Source of the DNA: Candidatus Peribacteraceae bacterium
GTDB lineage: Bacteria > Patescibacteriota > Gracilibacteria > Peribacterales > Peribacteraceae
Direction of reading: 5' to 3'
Length of the DNA: 41,045 nucleotides
NCBI GenBank assembly: GCA_028699155.1
Contig: JAQVVD010000011.1
Coordinates: 1 to 41,045, forward strand
Part shown: piece after piece, positions 32,214 to 38,748 of the stretch
Numbering within the stretch: position 1 is the stretch's first letter
Layout of the letters: every line of letters starts with the position of its first letter
The notes under the pieces: generated by a model
The model's input: only the letters and a program-made list of their open reading frames with translations
What the model was told of the DNA's origin: nothing
The model's database searches: none
Made by a program: the position numbers and the translations under genes

Positions 32214-32358
32214 CATGGTTCGACCAATCTGCGCCAAGGCTACGCTTGGCAAGCAGAGCTCACCATGACATGGCAACATCATGGTTCGACAGAGCTCACC
32301 ATGACATATCACCCTGAGCCAACACACTCTGTCACCCTGAGCTCTGTCGAAGGGTGAC
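32214..32358. repeat. REP-like palindromic cluster, left of the GIY-YIG gene
   Basis: It contains TCATGGT ... ACCATGA palindromes, one with an inner stem GCCAAG-gctacg-CTTGGC and one at 32279-32307 with loop TCGACAGAGCTC. A half-unit TCACCCTGAGC lies at 32309. A full GTCACCCT (32331-32338) ... AGGGTGAC (32351-32358) hairpin has the same 12-nt loop in reverse orientation. The 29-bp unit 32279-32307 recurs exactly at 32737-32765. Confidence 0.85.
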
Positions 32359-32712
32359 GGATATCCTTCTTTTTGTGGAATATCGCAGATGTTTGAACGG
32401 CTGATGCCTAAATAATGCCGTGATGTTTTGGCATTTAGCCAGTGCAGGCAGTCCCTCAAAATCCCCTCGCATAAGTGCTTCCTTTTTCTTTCTGGACCAA
32501 CGTTTCACGCGTTTCTCCCAATCGATTGCTTCGTGGATGTCGCCGAAAGTCGCCAAGTACACCAAACGTACCGGCCGCCTTTTGCATGTGTAGGATCGTG
32601 TATCAATACCTTGCTGATGATCGTTCAAACGCGATTCGTAATCATTCGTAACGCCGGTGTAATACGATCCATCGTTGCAATGCAATACGTAGACGTAGTA
32701 TTCCCTGGGCAT
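32332..32712 (-). CDS. GIY-YIG family nuclease-like protein, embedded in REP-like repeats
   Basis: 126 aa. The first about 85 residues are a single GIY-YIG domain: YYVYVLHCNDGSYYTGVTND gives the YVY ... YTG strands, R28 follows in the RLNDH helix, and the end of the core is EAIDWEKRVKRWSRKKKEAL with the catalytic-type Glu. Such one-domain proteins (UvrC-N/YhbQ-like) are putative nucleases of mostly unknown substrate. The last eight codons and the stop (VTLRQSSG*) are read from the GTCACCCT-type hairpin at 32331-32358, so the repeat forms the gene's end. An extended -10, TGATATACT (32730-32722, minus), ends 9 nt before the ATG, giving a leaderless mRNA. The repeats on both sides suggest a substrate link. 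Confidence 0.85.
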   Translation of the reverse strand: MPREYYVYVLHCNDGSYYTGVTNDYESRLNDHQQGIDTRSYTCKRRPVRLVYLATFGDIHEAIDWEKRVKRWSRKKKEALMRGDFEGLPALAKCQNITALFRHQPFKHLRYSTKRRISVTLRQSSG

Positions 32713-32733
32713 AGGAGCGGGAGTATATCAGAG

Positions 32734-32827
32734 ATGTCATGGTTCGACAGAGCTCACCATGACATGGCAACATCATGATTCGACCAATCTACGCCAAGGC
32801 TACGCCCGGCAAGCAGAGCACCATGAC
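32734..32827. repeat. REP-like palindromic cluster, right of the GIY-YIG gene
   Basis: ATGTCATGGT (32734-32743), loop TCGACAGAGCTC and ACCATGACAT (32756-32765) form a perfect 10-bp hairpin. A second unit (32774-32827) parallels the larger unit at 32214-32267 with several substitutions and a two-base gap. It overlaps no gene but begins next to the nuclease promoter. Confidence 0.85.
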
Positions 32828-32840
32828 AAGGAAAATCCGA

Positions 32841-32877
32841 GCACGTTAAAAACCGTGGGGGGACGCCACGGTTTGGA
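32841..32877 (-). terminator. repeat/terminator hairpin, right copy
   Basis: AAACCGTGG (32850-32858) and CCACGGTTT (32866-32874). On the minus strand it lies about 30 bp after the stop of the secreted Cys/Pro-rich protein gene and is followed by a T-run. It is a near-identical copy of 32159-32195, 682 bp away. Confidence 0.75.
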
Positions 32878-32906
32878 TGACAGTGCGATGACGAGCATCG
32901 GACTAT

Positions 32907-33524
32907 CTAGTCGACAGGATCGGGGATGTCCGCACAAGTGCGGTAATCCCGGAACATCAGGGTGCCGTCGGCACGGTACCAGATCCAGCCCGAGAGCTGG
33001 GCAGGTTGGTGCCGGTAGGAACCCCGGTGGGACAATGGAATGACGAAGACCACGCGGCGGTTATTCACTACCGCGCGGAACGCGTTCCCATTGAGCCATT
33101 CGAGAGGCTGCAGGGTAACCCATACCCCACCGTTGGGGGCGGGACAGGCAGCCGGGGTCGGCTGGCACGGCACGCAAGGCGTCGCTACCGGTTGGTACAC
33201 CGGCGCGCACGGCTGCGTACAGGGCGCACAAGTTCGCGGCCGAGGTGCGCAGAGCATCCCGGATTTCACTACTGCGTCGAGGCTCTTGCTCAGCCCCAGC
33301 GAACTCTCGTTCGCTTTCTGCTGGGCGAGTTGGAAGCCCCGCTCCACATCCGGCTTCGAAGCCGAGACCTCGTACCCCTTGTGCTTCGAGGCGAAGGACG
33401 AGCCTCCGCCCGAAACAGTGACTTCCCACCCGCCGTCCTTGACGGTGATCTCGGCGAAGGCGGGGGTCACGAACAGGGCGACACATAGCACGACGGTCAG
33501 GGCGAGCAACATTTTCCGAATCAT
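32907..33524 (-). CDS. secreted Cys/Pro-rich protein of unknown function
   Basis: From ATG 33524 the product is 205 aa with a clear signal peptide (MIRKMLLALTVVLCVALFVTPAFAE). Next comes a short beta-type region (ITVKDGGWEVTVSGGGSSF) and a helical segment. A Cys/Pro-rich middle follows (CAPRPRTCAPCTQPCAPVYQPVATPCVPCQPTPAAC), probably disulfide-linked, then a C-terminal beta-rich part (WVTLQPLEWLNGNAFRAVVNNRRVVFVIP). No known family. An AAGGAG Shine-Dalgarno sequence precedes the ATG at ideal distance, and the promoter lies about 175 bp upstream. In-frame codons upstream of 33524 are rejected because they lie in this leader. It shares style with the genes at 31190 and 33889. Confidence 0.75.
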   Translation of the reverse strand: MIRKMLLALTVVLCVALFVTPAFAEITVKDGGWEVTVSGGGSSFASKHKGYEVSASKPDVERGFQLAQQKANESSLGLSKSLDAVVKSGMLCAPRPRTCAPCTQPCAPVYQPVATPCVPCQPTPAACPAPNGGVWVTLQPLEWLNGNAFRAVVNNRRVVFVIPLSHRGSYRHQPAQLSGWIWYRADGTLMFRDYRTCADIPDPVD

Positions 33525-33700
33525 GAGTTTCTCCTTGGTCGAAATTTCCTTTCGTAACGTTCCCTCCCACGAGATCCTATCTTCGTCTGCTCCGTCCCCG
33601 AGCAAACAAAAATAAGGCTCGTGGGCGGTCCAGTCTTGTCGAAGACAGGAGACGTGGGAAGAAGAAATCGGTGGTGTGCAAAGAGCAGAGTCCAATAATG

Positions 33701-33729
33701 ATAGTATAATAAAATGACATAAATGTCAA
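33701..33729 (-). promoter_or_regulatory. promoter of the secreted Cys/Pro-rich protein gene
   Basis: On the minus strand TTGACA (33729-33724), 17 nt, TACTAT (33706-33701); a TATACT at 15-nt spacing overlaps. The same hexamers serve the 264-aa gene at 31984. Confidence 0.6.
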
Positions 33730-33797
33730 TAAAACGTGGATGAGAATGTTCAATGAATCTGGCAATACTCTAAGAATACAATGGAATATGGGAATTA

Positions 33798-33828
33798 TTG
33801 ACAAAATAGTAAATAATATTATTATAAA
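33798..33828 (+). promoter_or_regulatory. promoter of the four-TM protein gene
   Basis: TTGACA (33798-33803) followed after 18-19 nt by TTATAA/TATAAA (33822-33828). The leader to ATG 33889 is about 55 nt and carries AAAGGAG. Confidence 0.5.
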
Positions 33829-33888
33829 TAATAGGAATGTAAAAACGTGTCCGATCTTTCACACTTTTTCTCTGAAAGGAGAAACGTT

Positions 33889-34341
33889 ATGAGGGGTTAC
33901 GCAGTGGCAGCCGTCAGCTTCCTCACCGTCGCGGCGGGCGCTCTCATGTGGGGCGCCGTGTTAAGTCCGTGGGGTTGTCTCGCAGGTGTCGTTTTTAGTC
34001 TCATTGTCGTGTTGTCCTTCGCAGCCGCGAAGCGGGAGTGGGAGGAGCGGGGAGAACGGGGGGAACTTGTCCTTCCCGCCACCGATTATGACCCTCGTGG
34101 AAAGAATCCGCGGGTCTACCTACTCACCGTGTTCGACAGTGCCGCAACTCGGTGTGCCATTCGTCTTGGCACGCTCGGCTTGGTTGCGGGGCTGGCGGTC
34201 CAGCAATGGGCCGCTGTCGCGCTCGGAACCGCGGGCTTCGCGGCACTCGCACTAAGTGCGGGCATGGCGATTGCGTTCTTCAACGCATTCACCGCCCCCC
34301 CCGCATCCCCGGCGGAAACGCCGGAAGACGGCACGACCTGA
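33889..34341 (+). CDS. 150-aa multi-pass membrane protein of unknown function
   Basis: About four hydrophobic helices: YAVAAVSFLTVAAGALMWGAVL, CLAGVVFSLIVVLSFAAA, then after a charged loop (KREWEERGERGELVLPATDYDPRG) LGLVAGLAVQQWAAVALGTAGFAALALSAGMAIAFFNAF. The tail is short and acidic. No family is recognised. AAAGGAG (33875-33881) lies 7 nt before the ATG at 33889, which decides the start over the in-frame GTG at 33847. A terminator follows directly. Like the genes at 31190 and 32907 it has a Shine-Dalgarno site and an AT-rich promoter. Confidence 0.72.
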   Translation: MRGYAVAAVSFLTVAAGALMWGAVLSPWGCLAGVVFSLIVVLSFAAAKREWEERGERGELVLPATDYDPRGKNPRVYLLTVFDSAATRCAIRLGTLGLVAGLAVQQWAAVALGTAGFAALALSAGMAIAFFNAFTAPPASPAETPEDGTT

Positions 34342-34357
34342 TCGGCAACATTCCTTC

Positions 34358-34414
34358 TCCGCAGCATCTAAGCTGCGGATACAAAAAGGGCGGCTACGCG
34401 AGTGGCCGCCTTTT
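34358..34414 (+). terminator. double hairpin terminator
   Basis: TCCGCAGC-atctaa-GCTGCGGA (34358-34379) is followed by a GGCGGC (34389-34394) / GCCGCC (34405-34410) stem flanked by A's and a TTTT run (34411-34414). The second hairpin is a typical Rho-independent terminator for the four-TM protein gene. Confidence 0.8.
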
Positions 34415-34543
34415 CCTTGTGCCTGTTCTGCGCTGCTTAAGAACGCACTTCTGTCTTTTGCGGTAGGCAAAACACGAACCGAAGCCGATTGCAATCCTGA
34501 CTTTCTATTCATGGAGCGATCGTCCAAGTACTATTGTTGGCCC

Positions 34544-34843
34544 ATGGCGGAACCGGAAATCACACTCAAGGTGCTCCTCGTCCATATGCAGCATATGGAG
34601 CAGAGGCTTACAAGCCGCATAAATGAGCTTGATGTGAGATTGTCAAAACGCATTGACGGCGTCGAATCACTCTTCAGTGTTCTTCAGAATAGAATTGATC
34701 GTCTGGATACCAAGTTCTCTACGCAGATCGGCAACATTGATGAGCGGCTCGATGGAATAGAGATCACGTTGGTGGAGGGGAGGTATGACCATCGCCTCAA
34801 GCGGCTGGAGAACCGTGCCGGATTTTCATCTTCTGTGAAATAA
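34544..34843 (+). CDS. 99-aa coiled-coil protein of unknown function
   Basis: The product (MAEPEITLKVLLVHMQHMEQRL...) is almost wholly coiled coil, with heptad Leu/Ile/Val spacing through INELDVRLSKRIDGVESLF and IDRLDTKFSTQIGNIDERLDGIE. It ends in a short polar tail. Similar short tropomyosin-like proteins are common in CPR genomes and have no known function. ATG 34544 is favoured by a TACTAT -10 (34529-34534) ending 9 nt before it; ATG 34511 would add 11 residues. In-frame codons further upstream run through the terminator at 34358-34414 and are rejected. Confidence 0.65.
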   Translation: MAEPEITLKVLLVHMQHMEQRLTSRINELDVRLSKRIDGVESLFSVLQNRIDRLDTKFSTQIGNIDERLDGIEITLVEGRYDHRLKRLENRAGFSSSVK

Positions 34844-34946
34844 ATGTAGAGGGAGCATCGTACTTCGTGTACTCTGTCCCGGACGAACCCGCCTTCGTCC
34901 CGCACCCGCGGAACTACGGACGGGCAAGTGGCAACGCTCAGCATCT

Positions 34947-36086
34947 ATGGCTACATTAATACTCTCTGACGGCACCCGCTTCACCGGAGACGCATTTGGT
35001 GCGAAGGTGGAGAGCAGTGGCGAGGTCGTCTTCAACACGGGCATGGTCGGGTACCCCGAGAGCCTCACGGATCCCAGCTATCGCGGGCAGATCCTCACGT
35101 TCACGTACCCGCTCATCGGCAACTACGGCGTGCCGAGCGAGGAGAAGAACGAGGAGGGATTTGCCAAGAATCTGGAGAGCGAGACCGTCCATGTGCGCGG
35201 CGTGATCGTCGGCCAGCTCAGTGAAGAGTTCAGCCATCATAAAGCAGTCAGCTCTCTGCATAACTGGCTGGAGCACCACAAGGTGCCCGGCATCACGGGC
35301 ATCGATACGCGTGCGCTCACCAAGAAGCTGCGCGAGCACGGCGTGATGCTAGGGCGGATCGTGCAGGATGATTCAGAGATCAGAGGTCAGAGATCAGAGG
35401 TCAGAGATCAGAAATCAGAGATCAGTATTGCAGATCCGAATCTACAGAACCTGGTTGCCGAGGTGAGCGTGCGTGAGGTGAAGACCTACGAACCGAAACA
35501 GAAGGACATCGTCGCCACGGTTGCCTGCTTCGATTGTGGCATGAAGAACAACATCCTGCGGTCCTTCCTCAGGCGCGGCGTGCGCGTGCACCGCCTGCCG
35601 TGGAACTTCGATCTCGCGGGGAGCGATCTCACGTACGATGCCGTCTTCGTGAGCAACGGACCTGGCGATCCGAAGATGTGCAGGGAGACGATCGAGCAGG
35701 TCAAACGCGCGGTCGAGAAGAAGATCCCGACGTTCGGCATCTGCCTGGGCAACCAGCTGCTCGCGCTTGCCATTGGCGGGGATACGTACAAGCTCAAGTA
35801 CGGGCACCGCGGCGCCAACCAGCCCTGCATCGAGATCGGAGCGGACGGTGAGCCTTCACAGAAGTGCATCATCACCTCGCAGAACCACGGCTTCGCCGTG
35901 GATGAGCAGACGCTGCCACAGGGGTGGCGCGCCTGGTTTAAGAATGCGAACGATGGGACCAACGAAGGCATCATGCATGAATCCGGCAAGTTCTTCTCCG
36001 TCCAGTTCCACCCGGAAGCAACGCCGGGACCGGAGGATGCGAATTATTTGTTTGATGAATTTCTGACAGTAGTGAAGAGTGGTTAG
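34947..36086 (+). CDS. carA: carbamoyl-phosphate synthase small subunit (glutaminase)
   Basis: CarA hydrolyses glutamine and passes ammonia to CarB for carbamoyl phosphate, the precursor of pyrimidines and arginine. The 379-aa protein has the CarA N-terminal domain (LILSDGTRFTGDAFGA ... VVFNTGMVGYPESLTDPSY) and a class I amidotransferase domain. Nucleophile Cys266 lies in FGICLGNQLL, and His355 and Glu357 in QFHPEATPGP. Between the two domains (codons about 143-160) is an insert, EIRGQRSEVRDQKSEIS, encoded by a CAGAGATCAGAGGT-type tandem repeat. It keeps the frame and sits in a linker, so activity is probably kept. carB is not next to it in this window. Confidence 0.96.
   Translation: MATLILSDGTRFTGDAFGAKVESSGEVVFNTGMVGYPESLTDPSYRGQILTFTYPLIGNYGVPSEEKNEEGFAKNLESETVHVRGVIVGQLSEEFSHHKAVSSLHNWLEHHKVPGITGIDTRALTKKLREHGVMLGRIVQDDSEIRGQRSEVRDQKSEISIADPNLQNLVAEVSVREVKTYEPKQKDIVATVACFDCGMKNNILRSFLRRGVRVHRLPWNFDLAGSDLTYDAVFVSNGPGDPKMCRETIEQVKRAVEKKIPTFGICLGNQLLALAIGGDTYKLKYGHRGANQPCIEIGADGEPSQKCIITSQNHGFAVDEQTLPQGWRAWFKNANDGTNEGIMHESGKFFSVQFHPEATPGPEDANYLFDEFLTVVKSG
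35373..35425. repeat. in-frame tandem repeat in carA linker
   Basis: Degenerate copies of TCAGAGATCAGAGG / TCAGAAATCAGAG fill about 53 bp between the two domains of CarA. The words resemble the low-complexity intergenic repeats of this genome rather than the flanking codons. Confidence 0.85.
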
Positions 36087-36102
36087 TGGTTAGTGGGTAG
36101 TG
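36085..36102. repeat. 18-bp inverted repeat, left arm, before the S23-type gene
   Basis: AGTGGTTAGTGGGTAGTG is the exact reverse complement of 36468-36485. It overlaps the last base of the carA stop region and is preceded by a further partial AGTGGTT copy. Confidence 0.9.
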
Positions 36103-36114
36103 TATGATCTGACC

Positions 36115-36480
36115 ATGCTGAAACTGCCGTATCAGAAGCTACAGATTTGGCAAAAAAGTTTTGCATTAGCGAGGCTAACATATGACATTACGCGGACTTT
36201 CCCTGAAGAAGAGCGCTATGGTCTTATTTCCCAAATGAGAAGGAGTGCCGTATCTGTCCCCAGCAACATTGCAGAAGGTAGCCAGCGTACGACTAACCGG
36301 GATTTTCATTCATTCATTGCAATTGCAAAAGGGTCGTTGGCAGAGGTAGAGACGCAGGCTCTTCTGGCCCATGAGATTGGATATATCACCAAGGAAGATG
36401 CAGAGAAATATCTCGGTCATGTACAAGAAGTGTCAAAAATGCTCCGTGCATTTGCTGCGAAACTTACCACTACCCACTAA
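36115..36480 (+). CDS. four-helix bundle protein (S23/23S rRNA-IVP family)
   Basis: 121 aa from ATG 36115 (a GTG at 36100 lies within the left repeat arm). The order is typical: YQKLQIWQKSFALARLTYDITRTFP, then EERYGLISQMRRSAVSVPSNIAEGSQR, then DFHSFIAIAKGSLAEVETQALLAHEIGYI. Members form pentameric four-helix bundles; some are encoded in intervening sequences of 23S rRNA and a related fold (Avd) serves diversity-generating retroelements. Neither context is present here, so the function is unknown. The gene is bracketed by exact 18-bp inverted repeats, and its TAA stop is inside the right arm. That makes it look like a small cassette placed between carA and purN. Confidence 0.9.
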   Translation: MLKLPYQKLQIWQKSFALARLTYDITRTFPEEERYGLISQMRRSAVSVPSNIAEGSQRTTNRDFHSFIAIAKGSLAEVETQALLAHEIGYITKEDAEKYLGHVQEVSKMLRAFAAKLTTTH

Positions 36481-36485
36481 CCACT
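36468..36485. repeat. 18-bp inverted repeat, right arm, containing the S23 stop codon
   Basis: CACTACCCACTAACCACT is the exact reverse complement of 36085-36102. The TAA of the S23-type gene (36478-36480) is part of it. Confidence 0.9.
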
Positions 36486-36489
36486 CGTC

Positions 36490-37080
36490 ATGAACTTCGT
36501 CGTCCTCTCTTCCTCCCGCGGCACCACGTTCCAGGCAGTGATTGATCGCATTGCAGATGGAACACTCACCGCCAAATGCGCGGGGCTCGTCACGGACCGC
36601 GCAGATCGTGGTTGTGCGGATAAGGCGCGTGCGGCAGGCATTCCGGTCATGGTTGTAGAGCGCGAGAAAGGCGAGGACCGCGAGGCGTACAATCAGCGGC
36701 TCGATGCGGCAATCCGCTCGTTCGGGCGCGTGGATGTCATCGCGGCACTCGGATGGATGTGGATCCTCACACCGTGGTTTGTGCATGTGTGGAAGGGCCG
36801 CATCATCAATGTCCACCCCGCGCTCCTGCCCAAATTCCCCGGCGCCCACGGTATCGAGGATGCGATGGCAGCAGGGGAGACCGAGACGGGAATGACAATC
36901 CACATTATTGATGAAGGCGTTGATACAGGGCCGATACTTGTACAAAAAAGTTGTTCAATAAGTCGCGATGATACCATCGACTCGCTCAAGGAACGCATTC
37001 AGGAGCTGGAGAAGGAGTGGTATCCCAAGGTGCTCCAGATGCTCGAGGAAGGGGAGATAGCGGTGCCGTACGAGACGTGA
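36490..37080 (+). CDS. purN: phosphoribosylglycinamide formyltransferase
   Basis: PurN transfers a formyl group from 10-formyl-tetrahydrofolate to GAR in purine synthesis. The 196-aa protein has the phosphate-binding start LSSSRGTTFQAVI (a variant of the GxGSN loop), the catalytic set N107-V-H109-PALLP, and D145 in DEGVDTGPIL. TGMTIHIIDEG is also diagnostic. The length is normal. It follows the S23-type cassette by 9 bp. The TGA stop (37078-37080) runs directly into a palindromic repeat. No other purine genes are visible here. Confidence 0.93.
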   Translation: MNFVVLSSSRGTTFQAVIDRIADGTLTAKCAGLVTDRADRGCADKARAAGIPVMVVEREKGEDREAYNQRLDAAIRSFGRVDVIAALGWMWILTPWFVHVWKGRIINVHPALLPKFPGAHGIEDAMAAGETETGMTIHIIDEGVDTGPILVQKSCSISRDDTIDSLKERIQELEKEWYPKVLQMLEEGEIAVPYET

Positions 37081-37180
37081 GTTGTGAGTCTTGAGTTACA
37101 AGAGTCTTGAGTCGTGAACTATGAATAACTTGCTCCTTCTCTCTCACGACTCAGAACTCACAGCTCACGACTCACAACTT
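37079..37180. repeat. GAGTTGTGAGTC-type palindromic repeat, copy A
   Basis: AGTTGTGAGTC (37080-37090) pairs with GACTCACAACT (37169-37179), and GAGTCGTGA (37109-37117) with TCACGACTC (37144-37152). The interior is filled with degenerate GAGTCTTGAGT / ACTCACAGCTC words. The first 21 bp (37079-37099) recur exactly at 40257-40277. It follows the purN stop codon directly. Confidence 0.85.
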
Positions 37181-37185
37181 TTATA

Positions 37186-37214
37186 TTCCAAAAAGCCGAT
37201 CAAGAAACTAGACT
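37186..37214 (+). promoter_or_regulatory. promoter of the oxidoreductase gene
   Basis: TTCCAA (37186-37191), 17 nt, TAGACT (37209-37214). The -10 ends 8 nt before ATG 37223, giving a leaderless mRNA. It lies immediately after the palindromic repeat. Confidence 0.55.
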
Positions 37215-37222
37215 TCATCCCG

Positions 37223-37936
37223 ATGCCCCTCCCCCAGTACACGTTCACCTGCACGCAGAATCGAGAGATCGCGCACGATGTCCATGAGCTGAAATTCTCG
37301 AAACCCGCAGGATTCACGTTCCAGCCCGGGCAGTTCCTCATGCTCGATGTGCCATCACTGACCGATGCGGCGGATCTCCAGCCGCGCGCCTACTCCATTG
37401 CATCCACGCCCGCAGAGGAGGAGGTGATCATCGGGATCAAGATCAAGCACGGCGGCAGGGCCGGGGAGTGGGTCAAGCAGACACTGAAGCCCGGTATGGA
37501 GGTTGCGGTCAAGGGGCCGCTTGGCGTGTTCCTCCTGAAGAAGGAGACGATCAGGGACTACCTCTTCATCTGCACCGGCGCAGGTATCGCGCCGTTCCGC
37601 TCCATGGTCAAGGCGGCACTGGAGGCGGGGGAGAGCCGCCGGATGGATTTGGTTCACGGCGTGTGCGAGCAGCAGGATTTCTTCTGGAAGGAAGAGCTCG
37701 ATGCGCTCGCGGAAACGTATTCCAATTTCCATGTCCACTACACGCTGAGCAAACCCGGACCAGAGTGGCAGGGCCATACGGGATACGTACAGACCGTGGT
37801 GCCGCGCGTGATTGAGAACATCGGAGAGCGCAATGTGTACGTCTGTGGCAATCCGGTCATGGCCGGTGACTGCAAGCGCCTCTGCCTGGAGGAGTGGGGG
37901 ATTCCGAAGGAGGAGTTCCACATGGAAGGGTACTAA
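37223..37936 (+). CDS. ferredoxin-NADP reductase-like FAD/NAD(P)-binding oxidoreductase
   Basis: 237 aa. The FAD-binding barrel has FTFQPGQFLMLDVP and RAYSIAS (FAD contact). KGPLGVFLL follows, then the NAD(P)-binding domain with FICTGAGIAPFRSMVKAAL and YVCGNPVMAGDCKRLCLEEWG. This is the two-domain FNR fold without a fused 2Fe-2S domain. It passes electrons between NAD(P)H and a ferredoxin, flavodoxin or other partner, which is not visible in this window. The start is ATG 37223, set by the promoter just upstream; an earlier in-frame ATG at 37121 lies in the palindromic repeat and is rejected. It is convergent with the F420-ligase gene. Confidence 0.88.
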   Translation: MPLPQYTFTCTQNREIAHDVHELKFSKPAGFTFQPGQFLMLDVPSLTDAADLQPRAYSIASTPAEEEVIIGIKIKHGGRAGEWVKQTLKPGMEVAVKGPLGVFLLKKETIRDYLFICTGAGIAPFRSMVKAALEAGESRRMDLVHGVCEQQDFFWKEELDALAETYSNFHVHYTLSKPGPEWQGHTGYVQTVVPRVIENIGERNVYVCGNPVMAGDCKRLCLEEWGIPKEEFHMEGY

Positions 37937-37965
37937 GTAAGGGAAAAGGAAAAGAGGCTTTCCCC

Positions 37966-38742
37966 CTATACAGCCCCCCGGAACAGGTCTTCTTCCGGCT
38001 CGATCCCGGGTACCCAGCCCTCATAGTTCGTGAATGGAACGCCGTGGTCACGGAGCACTGCAGCCGGTATCGATTCGTCCGCATTGCCCATGAGGAAGTT
38101 CGCCGCTGTCGCGAGCTGGTCGGCTACGGCCTCCTGCGTCATCGTGAGCGGCTTGCCGAAGAGGTCGCGTTTCCCGATCTCACTTTGAAGCGGATCAAAG
38201 CCGCTCACAGCAAGCGCGATGGCGGTTACGCCGATGCGCCGCGGGCGGCAGCAGGAATCCGTGAGGAGGACTGCCACCTTCTTCCCGGAGTACTCCTGCA
38301 ATCTTTGCCGCAGTTGCCGAACTGTTTCCACAGGGTCGTGCGGCCATCCGATGGCGTAGCCGTCCTGTACGTTCGAACGGTCCAGCCCCGCATTGGCTGC
38401 CAGGATGCTTCCTTCTGCCAGGCCGTCCGGCTTGAGGTCTGTGAGCATCGCAAGGGGACAGTCGCCGATGGCATGTCCGTGCATCCGCTGCGTCTCCTCC
38501 AGTATTGCCTGGCGGAACGCCGCATCGTCCGCATGGCCGCGCTGCAGGCGGTCCGACCATGCCTGCGCCTGCGCACTCACCTCCATTCCCTGCAGTGCGA
38601 CGAGTGTACCCTCCGCCATTGCCGCGGTCTTGGAGGAAATGGCGACGATGTCGCCATCTTCCAGCGCGCCGGCATCCGCCAGGATGCGCGCGAGGTCGTT
38701 GCCCGGTTCGATCAGCCGCGTGCGGATAGGGAGGAGCTGCAC
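37966..38742 (-). CDS. coenzyme F420:L-glutamate ligase-like (CofE/FbiB-N family) protein
   Basis: CofE adds glutamates to F420-0 using GTP. Family motifs seen: GDIVAISSKTAAMAEG, NAGLDRSNV, VAVLLTDSCCRPRRIGVTAIALAVSGFDPL and KRDLFGKPL. From GTG 38742 the protein is 258 aa, near the size of stand-alone CofE. That start is set by TTCCAC-17-TATGCT (38777-38749, minus), which ends 6 nt before it. An in-frame TTG at 38811 lies inside a terminator stem and is rejected. No other F420 gene (cofC, cofD, cofG/H) is in the window. The real substrate may differ, since related domains occur in lineages without F420. Confidence 0.82.
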   Translation of the reverse strand: MQLLPIRTRLIEPGNDLARILADAGALEDGDIVAISSKTAAMAEGTLVALQGMEVSAQAQAWSDRLQRGHADDAAFRQAILEETQRMHGHAIGDCPLAMLTDLKPDGLAEGSILAANAGLDRSNVQDGYAIGWPHDPVETVRQLRQRLQEYSGKKVAVLLTDSCCRPRRIGVTAIALAVSGFDPLQSEIGKRDLFGKPLTMTQEAVADQLATAANFLMGNADESIPAAVLRDHGVPFTNYEGWVPGIEPEEDLFRGAV

Positions 38743-38748
38743 GGTCTT

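Larger units (their letters stand above)
33525..33888. other. 364-bp divergent regulatory region
   Basis: No gene is supported. The left half is the leader of the minus-strand secreted-protein gene. The right half (33690-33840) is very AT-rich and holds two divergent promoters (33701-33729 minus; 33798-33828 plus). No repeat or RNA gene was recognised. Confidence 0.6.

Noticed and set aside
36115-36480. S23-type protein as part of an rRNA intervening sequence or as Avd of a diversity-generating retroelement
   Set aside because: No rRNA, reverse transcriptase or template/variable repeat pair is seen in the window.
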